Source of the DNA: JAVWMQ01 sp036646055 | GTDB lineage: Bacteria > Bacillota > Clostridia > Peptostreptococcales > Anaerovoracaceae | Assembly: GCA_036646055.1 (NCBI GenBank) | Contig: JAVXMY010000001.1 | Location: 124,001-188,000 of the forward strand | Direction: 5' to 3' | DNA length: 64,000 nucleotides | Part shown: in pieces, positions 25,674 through 35,928 of the stretch | Position numbering within the stretch: the first letter of the stretch is position 1 | How the letters are laid out: every line of letters begins with the position of its first letter | Made by a program: the position numbers and the translations under genes | The notes under the pieces: generated by a model | Seen by the model: the letters and a program-made list of their open reading frames with translations, nothing else | Told to the model about the DNA's origin: nothing | Database searches by the model: none

Positions 25674-26783
25674 CTACTTTAAGAAAGATGGAATATCGAA
25701 CTTAGATGGAGCTGTATTATTTTCTAGTGTACCTAGAACATCGCTTAATGTACGTTCCTTTGGTGTTCCATCAGCGAACTGTTCGCCTTCTTCTTCAACA
25801 AATTTGCCACTGCCAGTATAGTTTCCAGGTTGGTTTTCAAAGCCTGTAGCAATTACTGTTACACGCATTTCGTCCTTCATTTCTTCCTTGACTGCTGCAC
25901 CAAATATAATTATTGCATCTTTATCTGCAACATTCTGAATCTGCTCTGCCGCTTCATTTACTTCTAGCATTCCCATATCGTAACCACCTGTTACGTTTAA
26001 TAAGATTGCCTTAGCACCTGCAACAGTTGTTTCAAGTAATGGACTTTCAACAGCAGCTTTAATTGCATCCTTAACTCTATTATCGCCTTTACCAACACCG
26101 ATACCCATGTGAGCAATGCCTCTAGCTCTCATAACTGTTTCTACGTCAGCAAAGTCTAGGTTGATTAAGCCATCATCAGTAATTAAGCCTGTGATTCCTT
26201 CAACTCCCTGTTTTAATACTTCGTCTGCCATATTGAAAGCCTGAACTAAAGATGTGTTTGGTTCAGCCATAGATAACAATTTGTCATTTGGAACTACAAC
26301 AATTGAGTCAACAAATTTCTTTAAGAACTTAATCCCTAAATCAGCATGTTCGCCTCTTTTGCGTCCTTCGAATGTAAATGGTCTAGTTACAACACCTACA
26401 GTAAGTTTGCCCATATCCTTTGCAACCTTAGCTACAATTGGAGCGGCTCCTGTACCTGTTCCACCACCCATTCCTGCAGTTACGAAAACCATTTCCGCAC
26501 CTTCAAAGAATCTAGAAATATCTTCAATATTTTCTTCAGCAGATTTCTGTCCAACTTCTGGATTTCCACCTGCGCCTAATCCCTTAGTAAGTTTTTCGCC
26601 AATCTGAAGTTTAGTTTCAGCCTTACAAGCAGAAAGTGCCTGTTTATCAGTATTTACAGCGATAAAATCAACTCCCTTAAGTCCTGAGTCAATCATTCTA
26701 TTTACAGCATTGCAACCGCCCCCACCGACACCTACAACTATTATTCTTGCGTTTCCTTCATTTTTTATTTCAAATTCTAACAT
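25674..26783 (-). CDS. ftsZ: Cell division protein FtsZ
   Basis: A tubulin-like GTPase of 369 residues that forms the Z ring. The nucleotide loop is GMGGGTGTGAAP near residue 105, with GGGGCNAVNRM at the start and the T7 region NLDFADVETVM. After the core there is a linker and a C-terminal tail FDIPSFLK, the conserved peptide that binds FtsA, SepF or ZapA partners. GGAGG lies 9 bases before the ATG. It follows ftsQ directly; no ftsA is found in the cluster. Confidence 0.98.
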   Translation of the reverse strand: MLEFEIKNEGNARIIVVGVGGGGCNAVNRMIDSGLKGVDFIAVNTDKQALSACKAETKLQIGEKLTKGLGAGGNPEVGQKSAEENIEDISRFFEGAEMVFVTAGMGGGTGTGAAPIVAKVAKDMGKLTVGVVTRPFTFEGRKRGEHADLGIKFLKKFVDSIVVVPNDKLLSMAEPNTSLVQAFNMADEVLKQGVEGITGLITDDGLINLDFADVETVMRARGIAHMGIGVGKGDNRVKDAIKAAVESPLLETTVAGAKAILLNVTGGYDMGMLEVNEAAEQIQNVADKDAIIIFGAAVKEEMKDEMRVTVIATGFENQPGNYTGSGKFVEEEGEQFADGTPKERTLSDVLGTLENNTAPSKFDIPSFLK

Positions 26784-26826
26784 TGCTTACATCCTCCCGC
26801 TAAGCATAGATAAATAATCTCGTTTT

Positions 26827-26835
26827 ATTATAACA
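26827..26835 (-). promoter_or_regulatory. Extended -10 promoter of ftsZ
   Basis: TGTTATAAT on the minus strand is a perfect extended -10, about 45 bases before the ftsZ start. The -35 is poor. It lets ftsZ be expressed apart from the dcw operon. Confidence 0.65.
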
Positions 26836-26864
26836 TAAATTCTTCTTTTATTGTATATATTTTT

Positions 26865-27725
26865 TTAGAAAATTGGTGTAAAAGAACAATAACCTGAGTT
26901 ATTTATTATAATAGTCCCTCTTTTTATTTTCTTCTTATATATGTCATAAACTATGGTACCAATATTACCATTTTCTAAGTTCTTATTTACAGCCTCTTTA
27001 TCCCCTTTTATCACTAGCATATCATCAATATATAATTTAGCCTCATCTGGGTCTCTCATATCAATTTTCTTGAAATACAAGTCGCTTTTTTTCATTCTCT
27101 TAACCATATCCATAGATTCAGTAAGTAGCGTCTTGTTGTTAGGACTAATTTGTTCTCCTTTAACAAATTTCTTCATTTTGATACCTTCTAGATAAACAAT
27201 TCTCGGCCTCTTCTCTCTAGTTTCAAGAGCGTATGCCTGGTCATTTATCAAAACAAATTTATTGCCATATTTTATTGCAGCAGAAGGTTTCCTTTCAAGA
27301 ATTTCTATTACAATTTTATCTGGGTAGTTCTTAACAATCTTAGCCGAACCCACATAAGAGTTCCCTTCAAGTTTACCAACCGCAAGTTTTTTTCTAACTG
27401 TAAATATGTTAGTTTCTTTCTTTATGCCAGATAATTTTACTATTTCTTTGTCAGATATACGATCATTTCCTGTAGTTGTTATCTCTTTTACATCAAAATA
27501 AGAAGATGATAAAAAGAGAAATATACCAATAATGGCAACAACAAACACTGCCAACTTTAGAAAAAAACGATCTTTTCTTCTTTTTCTCTTTGACGCCTTA
27601 CCTTTGAAATCTTTATACTTGATTTGCTCTAAATTTTCAATTTGGGCGTCTTTCTCCATGTCGGCTTCTCTATCAATATCGTCTTTTGTATCCAAATCGG
27701 CTTCTCTATTAATATCGTCTTTCAT
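26865..27725 (-). CDS. ftsQ: Cell division protein FtsQ/DivIB
   Basis: A bitopic protein of 286 residues: acidic then basic cytoplasmic tail, one membrane helix (about 57-75), then a POTRA domain starting FDVKEITTTGNDRISDKEIV and the beta domain. It works with FtsL and FtsB to activate septal wall synthesis. The cytoplasmic tail opens with two tandem 12-residue copies (KDDINREADLDT, KDDIDREADMEK) that look like a recent duplication. The ATG follows GTGGGGG. It sits in the normal place between murG and ftsZ. Confidence 0.92.
   Translation of the reverse strand: MKDDINREADLDTKDDIDREADMEKDAQIENLEQIKYKDFKGKASKRKRRKDRFFLKLAVFVVAIIGIFLFLSSSYFDVKEITTTGNDRISDKEIVKLSGIKKETNIFTVRKKLAVGKLEGNSYVGSAKIVKNYPDKIVIEILERKPSAAIKYGNKFVLINDQAYALETREKRPRIVYLEGIKMKKFVKGEQISPNNKTLLTESMDMVKRMKKSDLYFKKIDMRDPDEAKLYIDDMLVIKGDKEAVNKNLENGNIGTIVYDIYKKKIKRGTIIINNSGYCSFTPIF
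27651..27722 (-). repeat. 36-bp tandem repeat in ftsQ (cytoplasmic tail)
   Basis: Two adjoining in-frame 36-base units encode codons 2-13 and 14-25 of FtsQ with only a few differences. It stays in frame, so copy number could change without breaking the gene. Confidence 0.8.
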
Positions 27726-27742
27726 AAAACCCCCACTAGTTT

Positions 27743-28837
27743 TTATTCGTTAATAGTATAGAAAATAATATCTGTAGCGTCTAAAGGCGCACAAGCTTTA
27801 GCCTTAACAGCCATTTCCTCAAGTCCCTCTTTGTCTTCTTTTACCTTATCTACCATAGCAATTAATGCCCCATCAACTAAGTCTGCTTCTTCTAATATTA
27901 ATGCTCCGCCTTTATCTGCTATAGCCTTTGCATTAAACATCTGATGATTTCCAGTAACATTAGGAGAAGGTATTAAAATAGAAGGTTTACCGCAAACTGC
28001 AATTTCAGAAACTGTAAGAGCTCCGCTTCTACCTACAACTAAATCTGCAGCAGATAAGTATGTAGGCATGTCATCTATATATTCTAACACTCTAATGTTA
28101 TCTTCAATATTAATATTTCTGTCTTCTAATTCAGCATTTATAGCTTTGTAATAGTATTTACCTGTTGCAAATACAACTGTAACCCCTTCAACGCCATTAT
28201 ACTTTTCTACCACTTCTAACATAGCCTTATTAATTCTTCCAGCACCTTGACTTCCGCCAAAAGAAAGCAATACAAACTCATCTGCTGATATTCCTAATTT
28301 TTCTCTTGAAGTATTTTTTCTAGCTTTAAAGAATTCATCTCTAACTGGGTTTCCAGAAAGAATATGTTTGTCTTTGTGCTTAAACTTTTTACCCGCATCC
28401 AAAAAACTAATAAACACAGTATCTACATAGTTAGATAGCATTTTATTTGTTAACCCTGGAGTAGCATTTTGTTCATGTATACATGTACGAATACCCATTT
28501 GTGCAGCAACTTTTACAACTGGTCCACAAACATAACCACCTGTTCCAATAACTACATCAGGCTTAAACTCTTGTATGATTTTCTTAGCATCTTTTTTTGC
28601 CTTAAAATATTTCTTCGCTACTGACACATTCTTAAGTGGGTTTTTTCTACTAATCCCTGCAATATCGATAAATTTTATTTGGTATCCATTTTTAGGAACA
28701 AGCTCTTTTTCTAAGCCTCTTTCGGTACCAACAAACAGAATCTCTGCTTGAGGATTTCTATCAACAATTCTATCAGCAATTGCAATGGCTGGATATATAT
28801 GGCCACCAGTCCCTCCGCCTGTCATTATTACTTTCAT
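27743..28837 (-). CDS. murG: Lipid II synthase MurG
   Basis: A GT28 glycosyltransferase of 364 residues that adds GlcNAc to lipid I on the inner membrane face. It has the glycine-rich GGGTGGHIYPAIAIAD loop at the start, a second one (LLSFGGSQGAGRIN) and the UDP-GlcNAc site AADLVVGRSGALTVSEI. The position after ftsW and before ftsQ is classic. The ribosome site is GGAGAG. Confidence 0.97.
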   Translation of the reverse strand: MKVIMTGGGTGGHIYPAIAIADRIVDRNPQAEILFVGTERGLEKELVPKNGYQIKFIDIAGISRKNPLKNVSVAKKYFKAKKDAKKIIQEFKPDVVIGTGGYVCGPVVKVAAQMGIRTCIHEQNATPGLTNKMLSNYVDTVFISFLDAGKKFKHKDKHILSGNPVRDEFFKARKNTSREKLGISADEFVLLSFGGSQGAGRINKAMLEVVEKYNGVEGVTVVFATGKYYYKAINAELEDRNINIEDNIRVLEYIDDMPTYLSAADLVVGRSGALTVSEIAVCGKPSILIPSPNVTGNHQMFNAKAIADKGGALILEEADLVDGALIAMVDKVKEDKEGLEEMAVKAKACAPLDATDIIFYTINE

Positions 28838-28845
28838 TTTCTCTC

Positions 28846-30081
28846 CTAAAAATTCCTCTTGTTTTTCATGTAATTTTTTTTATATTCATAAGCTGAATAA
28901 GTTTCCTTTTCAGCTTTATCTTCCATTTCTTTTTTCTTCTTTTCACCTACTTGTTTAGATACGTTTAATACAATACCTATAGATGCACAGAACAGCAACA
29001 TGGCGTTTCCACCATAACTAACAAATGGCAAGGTTACTCCTGTTGGAGGCATTGACGAAGTTACTACAGCAATATTTAACACAAGCTGTATGCCTATCAT
29101 CATCATTACACCAGCAGCTAGCAAAAAACCTAATTTATCTGGTGCATTATATGCTACATATAGACCTCTCCAGATTAAAAGAATATAAGCTATAATAAGG
29201 ACTAATATGCCTATAAAGCCTAATTCCTCACCAATAATTGCTAAAATAAAATCATTTTGAGGTTCAGGTAAATATAAATTCTTTTGAACACTGTTACCTA
29301 GGCCTCTTCCCGTAAGTCCTCCAGATCCAAGTGCCAGCAAAGACTGAACAACCTGAAACCCATCGCCTAAAGCATCCTTAAATGGATCCATAAACGAAAG
29401 AAATCTTTTGGCTCGATATCCATTGCCTACAAATATTAAGGCAACTCCTGCAGCTACACCTAGAGCTGCTATTCCTCCAAAATGGGTCATTTTCATTCCT
29501 GCAATTAGCATCATAGAAATAATAATTCCAACAACCGTTACAGCCGTAGACATATTTGGTTGAAGCATAATTAGTGCACCGTATGCGCCACACATAAACA
29601 ATAATGGCAACACTGTTGTTTTTAAATTTGTTATATCTTTCTTTGGATTTGACAAAAACGATGCTACTACAATAATAACTGCTAACTTTGCAATTTCCCC
29701 CGGCATAATGGTTATACCAACATTTAGCCAACGGGTAGCCCCTTTAACTTCGTGGCCTAAAGGTGTAAATAATAACATTAGCAAGAGTAAACTCCCACCC
29801 AAAGCTATGATAGATATATTCCTATACCACTTATAATCTATTCTCGAAGTAACAAACATTACTACAAGCCCTGCAATAACCCATTTGATTTCATCAAATA
29901 AGTAGGCATATGGCTTACCTGTTCTACCAAGAGACCAATAGTAACTGGCACTAAAAACCATAACTATTCCAAACACAAGTAATCCCAGTGTTAATAATAG
30001 TAAAGGAAAATCCACTCTATTCAGTTCTTCAGAATTCTTCGATATGTTAATTCGATATTTCCTTTTTTTCTTCTTAGCCAT
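28846..30081 (-). CDS. ftsW: SEDS glycosyltransferase FtsW
   Basis: A membrane protein of 411 residues with about ten helices that polymerises lipid II at the septum together with the division PBP. SEDS patterns include QPNMSTAVTV, AIIGEELGFIGILVLI and MPPTGVTLPFVSYGGNAM. Both termini are basic and cytoplasmic; the C-tail is lysine-rich. It lies between murD and murG. If the organism sporulates, this could serve as SpoVE; sequence alone does not decide. Confidence 0.94.
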   Translation of the reverse strand: MAKKKKRKYRINISKNSEELNRVDFPLLLLTLGLLVFGIVMVFSASYYWSLGRTGKPYAYLFDEIKWVIAGLVVMFVTSRIDYKWYRNISIIALGGSLLLLMLLFTPLGHEVKGATRWLNVGITIMPGEIAKLAVIIVVASFLSNPKKDITNLKTTVLPLLFMCGAYGALIMLQPNMSTAVTVVGIIISMMLIAGMKMTHFGGIAALGVAAGVALIFVGNGYRAKRFLSFMDPFKDALGDGFQVVQSLLALGSGGLTGRGLGNSVQKNLYLPEPQNDFILAIIGEELGFIGILVLIIAYILLIWRGLYVAYNAPDKLGFLLAAGVMMMIGIQLVLNIAVVTSSMPPTGVTLPFVSYGGNAMLLFCASIGIVLNVSKQVGEKKKKEMEDKAEKETYSAYEYKKNYMKNKRNF

Positions 30082-30096
30082 GCTACATCCATTCTT

Positions 30097-31473
30097 TTAC
30101 TTTCTTAAGTTTGAAACACAAGTTTTAAAGTCGTCTCCTCTTTCTTCAAAACTATTATACATATCCCAACTTGCACAAGCTGGAGATAAAAGCACTGTGT
30201 CGCCTTTTTCAGCTCTTCTAAAGGCCTCTTCAACACAAGCTTCCATATCCTTAACCATTATTGTATTCTTAAAGCCTTTACGTTCACAAGCTTCCTTAAT
30301 CTTAACAGCCGTTGTTCCAAGAAGTACAACATGCTTAACCTTTTCACCAAAGCTATCTACAAATTCATCGAAGTCAGAATTCTTATCATAGCCTCCTGCT
30401 ATTAAAACTATACCATTTTCCATAGCTTCAATAGCCTTAATGGCTGCATCTGGGTTAGTTCCCTTTGAATCGTTTACAAAATGAATTCCATCCACTTCTC
30501 CACAATCTTCTAATCTATGAGGCACTCCACCAAACTCCTTTAAAGTCTTAGTAATAACCTGGGCATCTATTCCTGCAAAATATGCAATTGCTGCTGCTGC
30601 CAAAGCATTTTCTAAGTTATGACTTCCTGGAATTCTAAGTTCATTAACATTACAAAATTCTATTAAATCGTCATCTTCATTAATAATAACAATCTTATCA
30701 TCTTGTACAAATGCACCAAAAATAAGTGGTTCAATTCTACTAAATGGCACTACTTTTGCTTTAGTTCCGCTAACTAAATTTAGGGCTTTTTTGTCATCAA
30801 AGTTTACAACAACATAATTGTCATTTTCTTGATTTTCCATTATTCTTCCCTTTGCCCCACCATAGGCTTCCATAGTTTTATGTCTATCCATATGGTCTGG
30901 TGTTAAATTTAAAATAGCAGAAACTATTGGCTTAAAACTATCTATTGTTTCAAGTTGAAAACTGCTTGTTTCTGTAATGAAGTAGGTATCATCATCGCCT
31001 TCTAACGCTTCATTTAAAACTGCATTTCCAATATTACCTGCAACAACTGTTTTCTCCCCAGCGTTTTTGAAGATTTCACCAACTAGAGAAGTTGTTGTTG
31101 TCTTACCATTAGTTCCTGTAATAGCAATGTATTTACCACTACCGCATCTGTATGCTAGTTCAATTTCTCCAATTACCTCAACGCCTTTATTTTTAGCCTC
31201 TTCAATGAAGTCAAGTGTAACTGGCACTCCTGGGCTAACTATTATCCCATCAAAGCTCCCCATATTTTCTGGTATTTCATTAAAGTAATATTTAATTTTA
31301 CCCTTATCAAATAACTCTACTAATTTAGGCTCAATGTCTTCAAGTTCCTTTGAATCTTGAACAGTAACTCTAGCCCCAAATTTCAGCAAAGCTTTAATTG
31401 ACGCAATTCCTGTTCTTCCAAGTCCTACAACTAAAAAAGATTTTCCTTTTAATTCTTTACAATATTCTTTCAT
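30097..31473 (-). CDS. murD: UDP-MurNAc-alanine D-glutamate ligase MurD
   Basis: A cytoplasmic ligase of 458 residues. It has the Rossmann-like N-terminal domain (LVVGLGRTGIASIKAL), the ATP loop ITGTNGKTTTTSLVG, LNLTPDHMDRH and the C-terminal FVNDSKGTNPDAAIKAI and LLSPACASWDMY typical of MurD. AGGAG precedes the ATG. Confidence 0.97.
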   Translation of the reverse strand: MKEYCKELKGKSFLVVGLGRTGIASIKALLKFGARVTVQDSKELEDIEPKLVELFDKGKIKYYFNEIPENMGSFDGIIVSPGVPVTLDFIEEAKNKGVEVIGEIELAYRCGSGKYIAITGTNGKTTTTSLVGEIFKNAGEKTVVAGNIGNAVLNEALEGDDDTYFITETSSFQLETIDSFKPIVSAILNLTPDHMDRHKTMEAYGGAKGRIMENQENDNYVVVNFDDKKALNLVSGTKAKVVPFSRIEPLIFGAFVQDDKIVIINEDDDLIEFCNVNELRIPGSHNLENALAAAAIAYFAGIDAQVITKTLKEFGGVPHRLEDCGEVDGIHFVNDSKGTNPDAAIKAIEAMENGIVLIAGGYDKNSDFDEFVDSFGEKVKHVVLLGTTAVKIKEACERKGFKNTIMVKDMEACVEEAFRRAEKGDTVLLSPACASWDMYNSFEERGDDFKTCVSNLRK

Positions 31474-31484
31474 TTTTTAATCTC

Positions 31485-32444
31485 CTAAGCTAATACCATT
31501 GCAATAAAGCAACAAACTAAAGTAATTAGCCAAAACATGGCCACTACTACAGTCTCTTTCATTCCGCCTTCTTCAAAATGATGATGTAAAGGTGCCATTC
31601 TAAACAGCCTTTTTCCACCAGATATTTTAAAATAACCAACCTGCAAGATTACAGATACAGTTTCTAACACATACATAATTCCTACAATAGGTAATAATAA
31701 TTCTAATTTTACTGCAAAAGCCGCCACAGCTAGACCACCGCCTAAAGCTAGAGATCCTGTGTCTCCCATAAATATTTTAGCTGGGTTTTTATTAAACATT
31801 AAAAATCCGATACAAGCTCCTGCTAATCCTCCAAGAAATGCAGATGTTGCAGTTCCACCAACTAATCCAGCTTGAACTGCCATAAATAGGGCTACAATAA
31901 TTGTTACACCTGCTGCAAGTCCATCTAAACCATCTGTTAAGTTAACTCCGTTAGTCATAGCCAGCATTGTGAATATTACAAATGGTACATATAAAACACC
32001 AAAGTCAATATATGTTTTCACAAAGGGTATGTATACTTCTGTTCCTAAAGTTGAAAAGTATCCGAAGTATACTGCTACTGCAATGGATATAACAAGCTGC
32101 ATACCTAGTTTTTGCCAAGGCTTTAGGCCTTCATTTTGCTTTTTTATTACTTTTAAATAATCATCTATAAAACCAACTACGCCAAAGCCTAAAAACCCTA
32201 AGGCTATTATCTTTGTATTTTCATCAAAATAGTGAGTTGTTGCAACTGCAAGTACTGTTGCTAAAATAATTGCCACACCACCCATAGATGGAGTTCCTGC
32301 TTTTTTTTGATGTGATTCCGGTCCTTCTGTTCTAATGTTCTGTCCCATCTGTTTGCTTCTTAAAATTGGAATAAACGATGAAGTCAAAACCGCTCCAAGT
32401 AACAACCCAAAAATACATGTCATAATAATTACTACGTAATTCAT
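31485..32444 (-). CDS. mraY: Phospho-MurNAc-pentapeptide transferase MraY
   Basis: A membrane enzyme of 319 residues with about ten helices that forms lipid I. The catalytic motifs are GFIDDYLKV, NLTDGLDGLAAG, KIFMGDTGSLALGG and APLHHHFE. It starts 1 base after murF ends. Confidence 0.97.
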   Translation of the reverse strand: MNYVVIIMTCIFGLLLGAVLTSSFIPILRSKQMGQNIRTEGPESHQKKAGTPSMGGVAIILATVLAVATTHYFDENTKIIALGFLGFGVVGFIDDYLKVIKKQNEGLKPWQKLGMQLVISIAVAVYFGYFSTLGTEVYIPFVKTYIDFGVLYVPFVIFTMLAMTNGVNLTDGLDGLAAGVTIIVALFMAVQAGLVGGTATSAFLGGLAGACIGFLMFNKNPAKIFMGDTGSLALGGGLAVAAFAVKLELLLPIVGIMYVLETVSVILQVGYFKISGGKRLFRMAPLHHHFEEGGMKETVVVAMFWLITLVCCFIAMVLA

Positions 32445-32445
32445 A

Positions 32446-33798
32446 CTAATCCTCTCTAAATAATTTATTTATAATTTCTTCTAAGGCCATTCCTCTAGAT
32501 GCCTTAACCAGTACAACGTCACCTTCTACAAAAAAGTCTTTATTATCATTTATAAATTCTTCTTTTGTATCATAATGATTTTTTTCACTAATATTCTTGG
32601 CAAGATTGCCAATTGTAAAAATAACATCTGCCTTATTAAGAGCAAATTGACCAACTTCTTGATGAAATTTAACTTCATCTGCACCAAGTTCAAACATATC
32701 TCCTAATATGGCAATTTTCCTCTTGCCTTCTGTGTTTTTAAGAGTATCTAAGGCTGATTTCATTGAATCTGGACTTGCATTATAAGTATCATCAATAATC
32801 TTAATACCATTAAGTTTTTTTATTGCTAATCTTTTGCCGGTTATTTCTAACTGTTCTAATCCTTTAGCACATTCTTCTAGGGTAATCCCAAGTTCCATGG
32901 CAGCTGCAATAGCAAGGCCACTATTAAAGGCGTTATGCCTTCCTGGAACAGGTAAATTAATCTCTACTGTCTCCCCATTAGCATGAACCTTATAGTTCAA
33001 AGAATTATCCGATGTTTCTTTAATATCCGAAATTCTAATATTATTATTAGCACAATCCCCAGAAACAACCAATTTGTATTCTCCCTTAATATTATGCCTA
33101 TTCAGATAGTCTTCACTTTCTGTAACAATTAAAGCACTGTCCTTATTAAAGTAATTTACTATTTCCATCTTGGCTTTGAATATTCCATCTCTACTGCCTA
33201 GATGTTCTAAATGAGATACTCCTATATTTGTTATTACACCAATTGATGGATTAGTTAGTTTAGCTAAAGTATCAATTTCTCCAAATCTATCCATTCCCAT
33301 TTCAAGAACGGCAACTTCAGTGTCTTCATCCATTTCTAGTACAGTTAATGGAACTCCAACAACAGTATTAAAGTTTCCACGATTCTTCTTAGTTTTAAAT
33401 TTCTGCTTACAAATTGCATAAATCATATCTCTAGTTGAAGTTTTGCCTGTACTCCCTGTTACCCCAATGACTTTTATGTTCATTTTGGTTAAATAATAGG
33501 AAGCAAGTTGCTGTAATGCCAATGTAGAATCCTCTACTAATATAATATTACACTGTTCTAAATCTATTCCTTTTAGTTTATCCTTGTTATCTAATACAAC
33601 GCCCTTGCATCCAAGCTTTATAGCATTAGCAATATAATCATGTCCATCAAAAGCATCCCCTTTAATAGCAACAAATACTTCTCCTTCTTTTGCAAGCCTT
33701 GAATCCTGGCACACTCCATTAAATTCATCTAATAGATTTCCATTAAGTAATTCACCAGTTGTATTATTTATTATTTCTTCTATTTTCATTCTATTCAT
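32446..33798 (-). CDS. murF: UDP-MurNAc-tripeptide D-Ala-D-Ala ligase MurF
   Basis: A ligase of 450 residues when started at ATG 33796-33798. An upstream TTG in frame overlaps the GGAGG ribosome site that serves this ATG, so it is rejected. Motifs are VTGSTGKTSTRDM, VLEMGMDRFGEI and IDDTYNASPDSMK. It takes the place that murE or spoVD-murE often has in Bacillus; no murE is seen in this cluster. Confidence 0.95.
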   Translation of the reverse strand: MNRMKIEEIINNTTGELLNGNLLDEFNGVCQDSRLAKEGEVFVAIKGDAFDGHDYIANAIKLGCKGVVLDNKDKLKGIDLEQCNIILVEDSTLALQQLASYYLTKMNIKVIGVTGSTGKTSTRDMIYAICKQKFKTKKNRGNFNTVVGVPLTVLEMDEDTEVAVLEMGMDRFGEIDTLAKLTNPSIGVITNIGVSHLEHLGSRDGIFKAKMEIVNYFNKDSALIVTESEDYLNRHNIKGEYKLVVSGDCANNNIRISDIKETSDNSLNYKVHANGETVEINLPVPGRHNAFNSGLAIAAAMELGITLEECAKGLEQLEITGKRLAIKKLNGIKIIDDTYNASPDSMKSALDTLKNTEGKRKIAILGDMFELGADEVKFHQEVGQFALNKADVIFTIGNLAKNISEKNHYDTKEEFINDNKDFFVEGDVVLVKASRGMALEEIINKLFRED

Positions 33799-33854
33799 AT
33801 AGTCCTCCAAAACAACTATATATTATACAACTTTTTCCCATAAATTTCATTAGT

Positions 33855-35906
33855 TTATTTTCTATATAAGTAAACAATTCCGTTTTTCACAGTTTTTCCA
33901 CCAGCCTTAGGATATTGGTCTACTATTTTCACATCTTTCTTAGATTCAAGTTTAGGTGAAACTTCCCATCTAAGATTCATGCCTTCTAAAACCTTAGTGG
34001 CTTCACTTAGTTTCATTCCTTTTACTTTCGGAATAGTAATTGTCGCTTTTTTATTTTCCTTTGTTTCTTTGGCATTGTAATTCGGCTTAATATCTTTGTA
34101 TTTTAATATTTTTTCTATTACTCCTTTAGCTGCAGGAGCCGCAATGGTTCCACCAAAAGCATTACCTTTAGGACTATCTATCAAATACAAAATTGTAAAT
34201 TCAGGATCATCCATAGGAGCCATACCCATAAAAGATGCAACTACATTTTTGCTGTAACCTGAAGCCCCAGCTTTTTGAGCTGTACCAGTTTTACCACCAA
34301 TAGCATATCCTTTTATCTGAGCTTTGTCACCGCCGCCCTTTTCAACTACATATTGCATGATTTTGCACATTTCATCTGCTGTTTCTTCAGAAACGGCCTG
34401 CCTTACTTTTTTAGGCTTTATTGCTTCTGTAACATCACCATTATTGTCTGTAAAAGACTTTACTAAATGAGGCTGCATTACAACTCCATCATTCCCTATT
34501 GCCGAAACTGCAGATATTAACTGAATGGCAGAAACTGCATTAGTCTGACCAAATCCCATAGTGGCTAAATCTAGCGATGTGACGCTTTTTTCGGGAACGG
34601 TTATAGAGTTTGCTTCACCTGGGTAATCTATCCCAGTTTTTTCTCTTAGTCCAAATAACTCTAAATAATCGTAGTATTTTTCTGTTCCAAGTCTAAGGGC
34701 TAGATCCATAAACACAGGGTTACATGAATTTCCAACGCCTTCGTAAAGTTTTTGAGTTCCATGTGGATGTTTATAACTCCAGCAACGAACTCTTTCCCCC
34801 ATTATAGTTTTACTTCCTGTACAAGTGAAGGTGTCTTTTTTGTTTGTAATTCCTTCTTCTAAAGATGCTGCCGTTGTAATAAGTTTAGCAGTTGATCCCG
34901 GTTCATAAATATCACTAACTAATGGATTTCTCCACATTTCATTTAGATATTCAAATTGCTTTTTGTAATCCATTTTTTCAAACTCAGGTTTATCCTCAGC
35001 ATTAATCGGTTCTCTTGGATTGTTTGGATCAAAGCCTGGATTTGAAGCCATTGCAAGTATTTCACCCGTTTTAGGGTCCATAACAAGGCAACTAACTCTT
35101 TCAGCACCAGTATCTTTCTTAACAGTTTTAATGCTTTTTTCAGCGTAGCTTTGTATAACCTGGTCTATTGTCAAAACCACGTTTTTCCCATCTTTAGGTT
35201 CATAGTATTTTTCTGTTCCATAGGCTAGAGGATTTCCTCTTACGTCAGTGTTTTTGACCCAACGCCCGTCAACGCCTGTTAGTTTATTATTGTATTGTCT
35301 TTCTATTCCAGATAAACCCACATTGTCATCTGTTACACTTCCTAATAATTGAGACGCAAAATTTCCCATAGGGTAATATCTCTTAACATCTTCTGTTAAT
35401 GAAATACCATCAAGACCTTCTTTTCTAATCTTGTCAGCTTTATCTCTTGGCAAATATTTCTCTATTTTAATATAACTTTTTTTGTCGTTAGTAATGATTT
35501 TTCTAATTTCTTTTTCTTCTGTTTCTAAATGCTTAGCTAATTTACTAGCAACCTCATCTGCATTTTTTTCTTTATCCGAATTGGTTTTGCCAACTAAAAC
35601 TTCACTCGGTCTTGCCCAAACAGTAAATGAAGCTGTACTTACAGCTAGTTCTTGTCCATTTCTATCTACAATCATTCCTCTTTTAGGTTCTAATAGTTCA
35701 TCCTTCGTTTGTTGGCTAACAGCTTTTTTCTCAAGCTCTGTCCCCTTAACAAGTTGAATATATCCAATTCTTAGACAAAGAATAAATAAAACCAAAGCAA
35801 AAACGCCAAAAAGTATGACTAAACGTTTTCTGTTTATAATAGTCACATCATCGCTTTGCTTGTGCCTTAACACCATTTTTTTCTTTTTCTTCTTCGTTTC
35901 TTTCAT
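33855..35906 (-). CDS. Division transpeptidase (FtsI/SpoVD-type PBP) with PASTA domain
   Basis: A class B penicillin-binding protein of 683 residues: basic cytoplasmic tail, one membrane helix (about 28-48), dimerisation domain, transpeptidase domain and one C-terminal PASTA domain (IPKVKGMKLSEATKVLEGM). Active-site motifs are STAK (SxxK), SCN (SxN) and KTGTAQK (KTG). It cross-links septal peptidoglycan with FtsW. Whether it is the vegetative or the spore enzyme cannot be told; being the only PBP in the cluster points to division. A hairpin separates it from ftsL. Confidence 0.94.
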   Translation of the reverse strand: MKETKKKKKKMVLRHKQSDDVTIINRKRLVILFGVFALVLFILCLRIGYIQLVKGTELEKKAVSQQTKDELLEPKRGMIVDRNGQELAVSTASFTVWARPSEVLVGKTNSDKEKNADEVASKLAKHLETEEKEIRKIITNDKKSYIKIEKYLPRDKADKIRKEGLDGISLTEDVKRYYPMGNFASQLLGSVTDDNVGLSGIERQYNNKLTGVDGRWVKNTDVRGNPLAYGTEKYYEPKDGKNVVLTIDQVIQSYAEKSIKTVKKDTGAERVSCLVMDPKTGEILAMASNPGFDPNNPREPINAEDKPEFEKMDYKKQFEYLNEMWRNPLVSDIYEPGSTAKLITTAASLEEGITNKKDTFTCTGSKTIMGERVRCWSYKHPHGTQKLYEGVGNSCNPVFMDLALRLGTEKYYDYLELFGLREKTGIDYPGEANSITVPEKSVTSLDLATMGFGQTNAVSAIQLISAVSAIGNDGVVMQPHLVKSFTDNNGDVTEAIKPKKVRQAVSEETADEMCKIMQYVVEKGGGDKAQIKGYAIGGKTGTAQKAGASGYSKNVVASFMGMAPMDDPEFTILYLIDSPKGNAFGGTIAAPAAKGVIEKILKYKDIKPNYNAKETKENKKATITIPKVKGMKLSEATKVLEGMNLRWEVSPKLESKKDVKIVDQYPKAGGKTVKNGIVYLYRK

Positions 35907-35928
35907 TATCCCACCTGTAATTATAGAA

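Noticed and set aside
29378..29731. Same-strand ORF of 117 codons inside ftsW
   Set aside because: Out-of-frame Tyr/Cys/Ser-rich sequence within an intact conserved gene.
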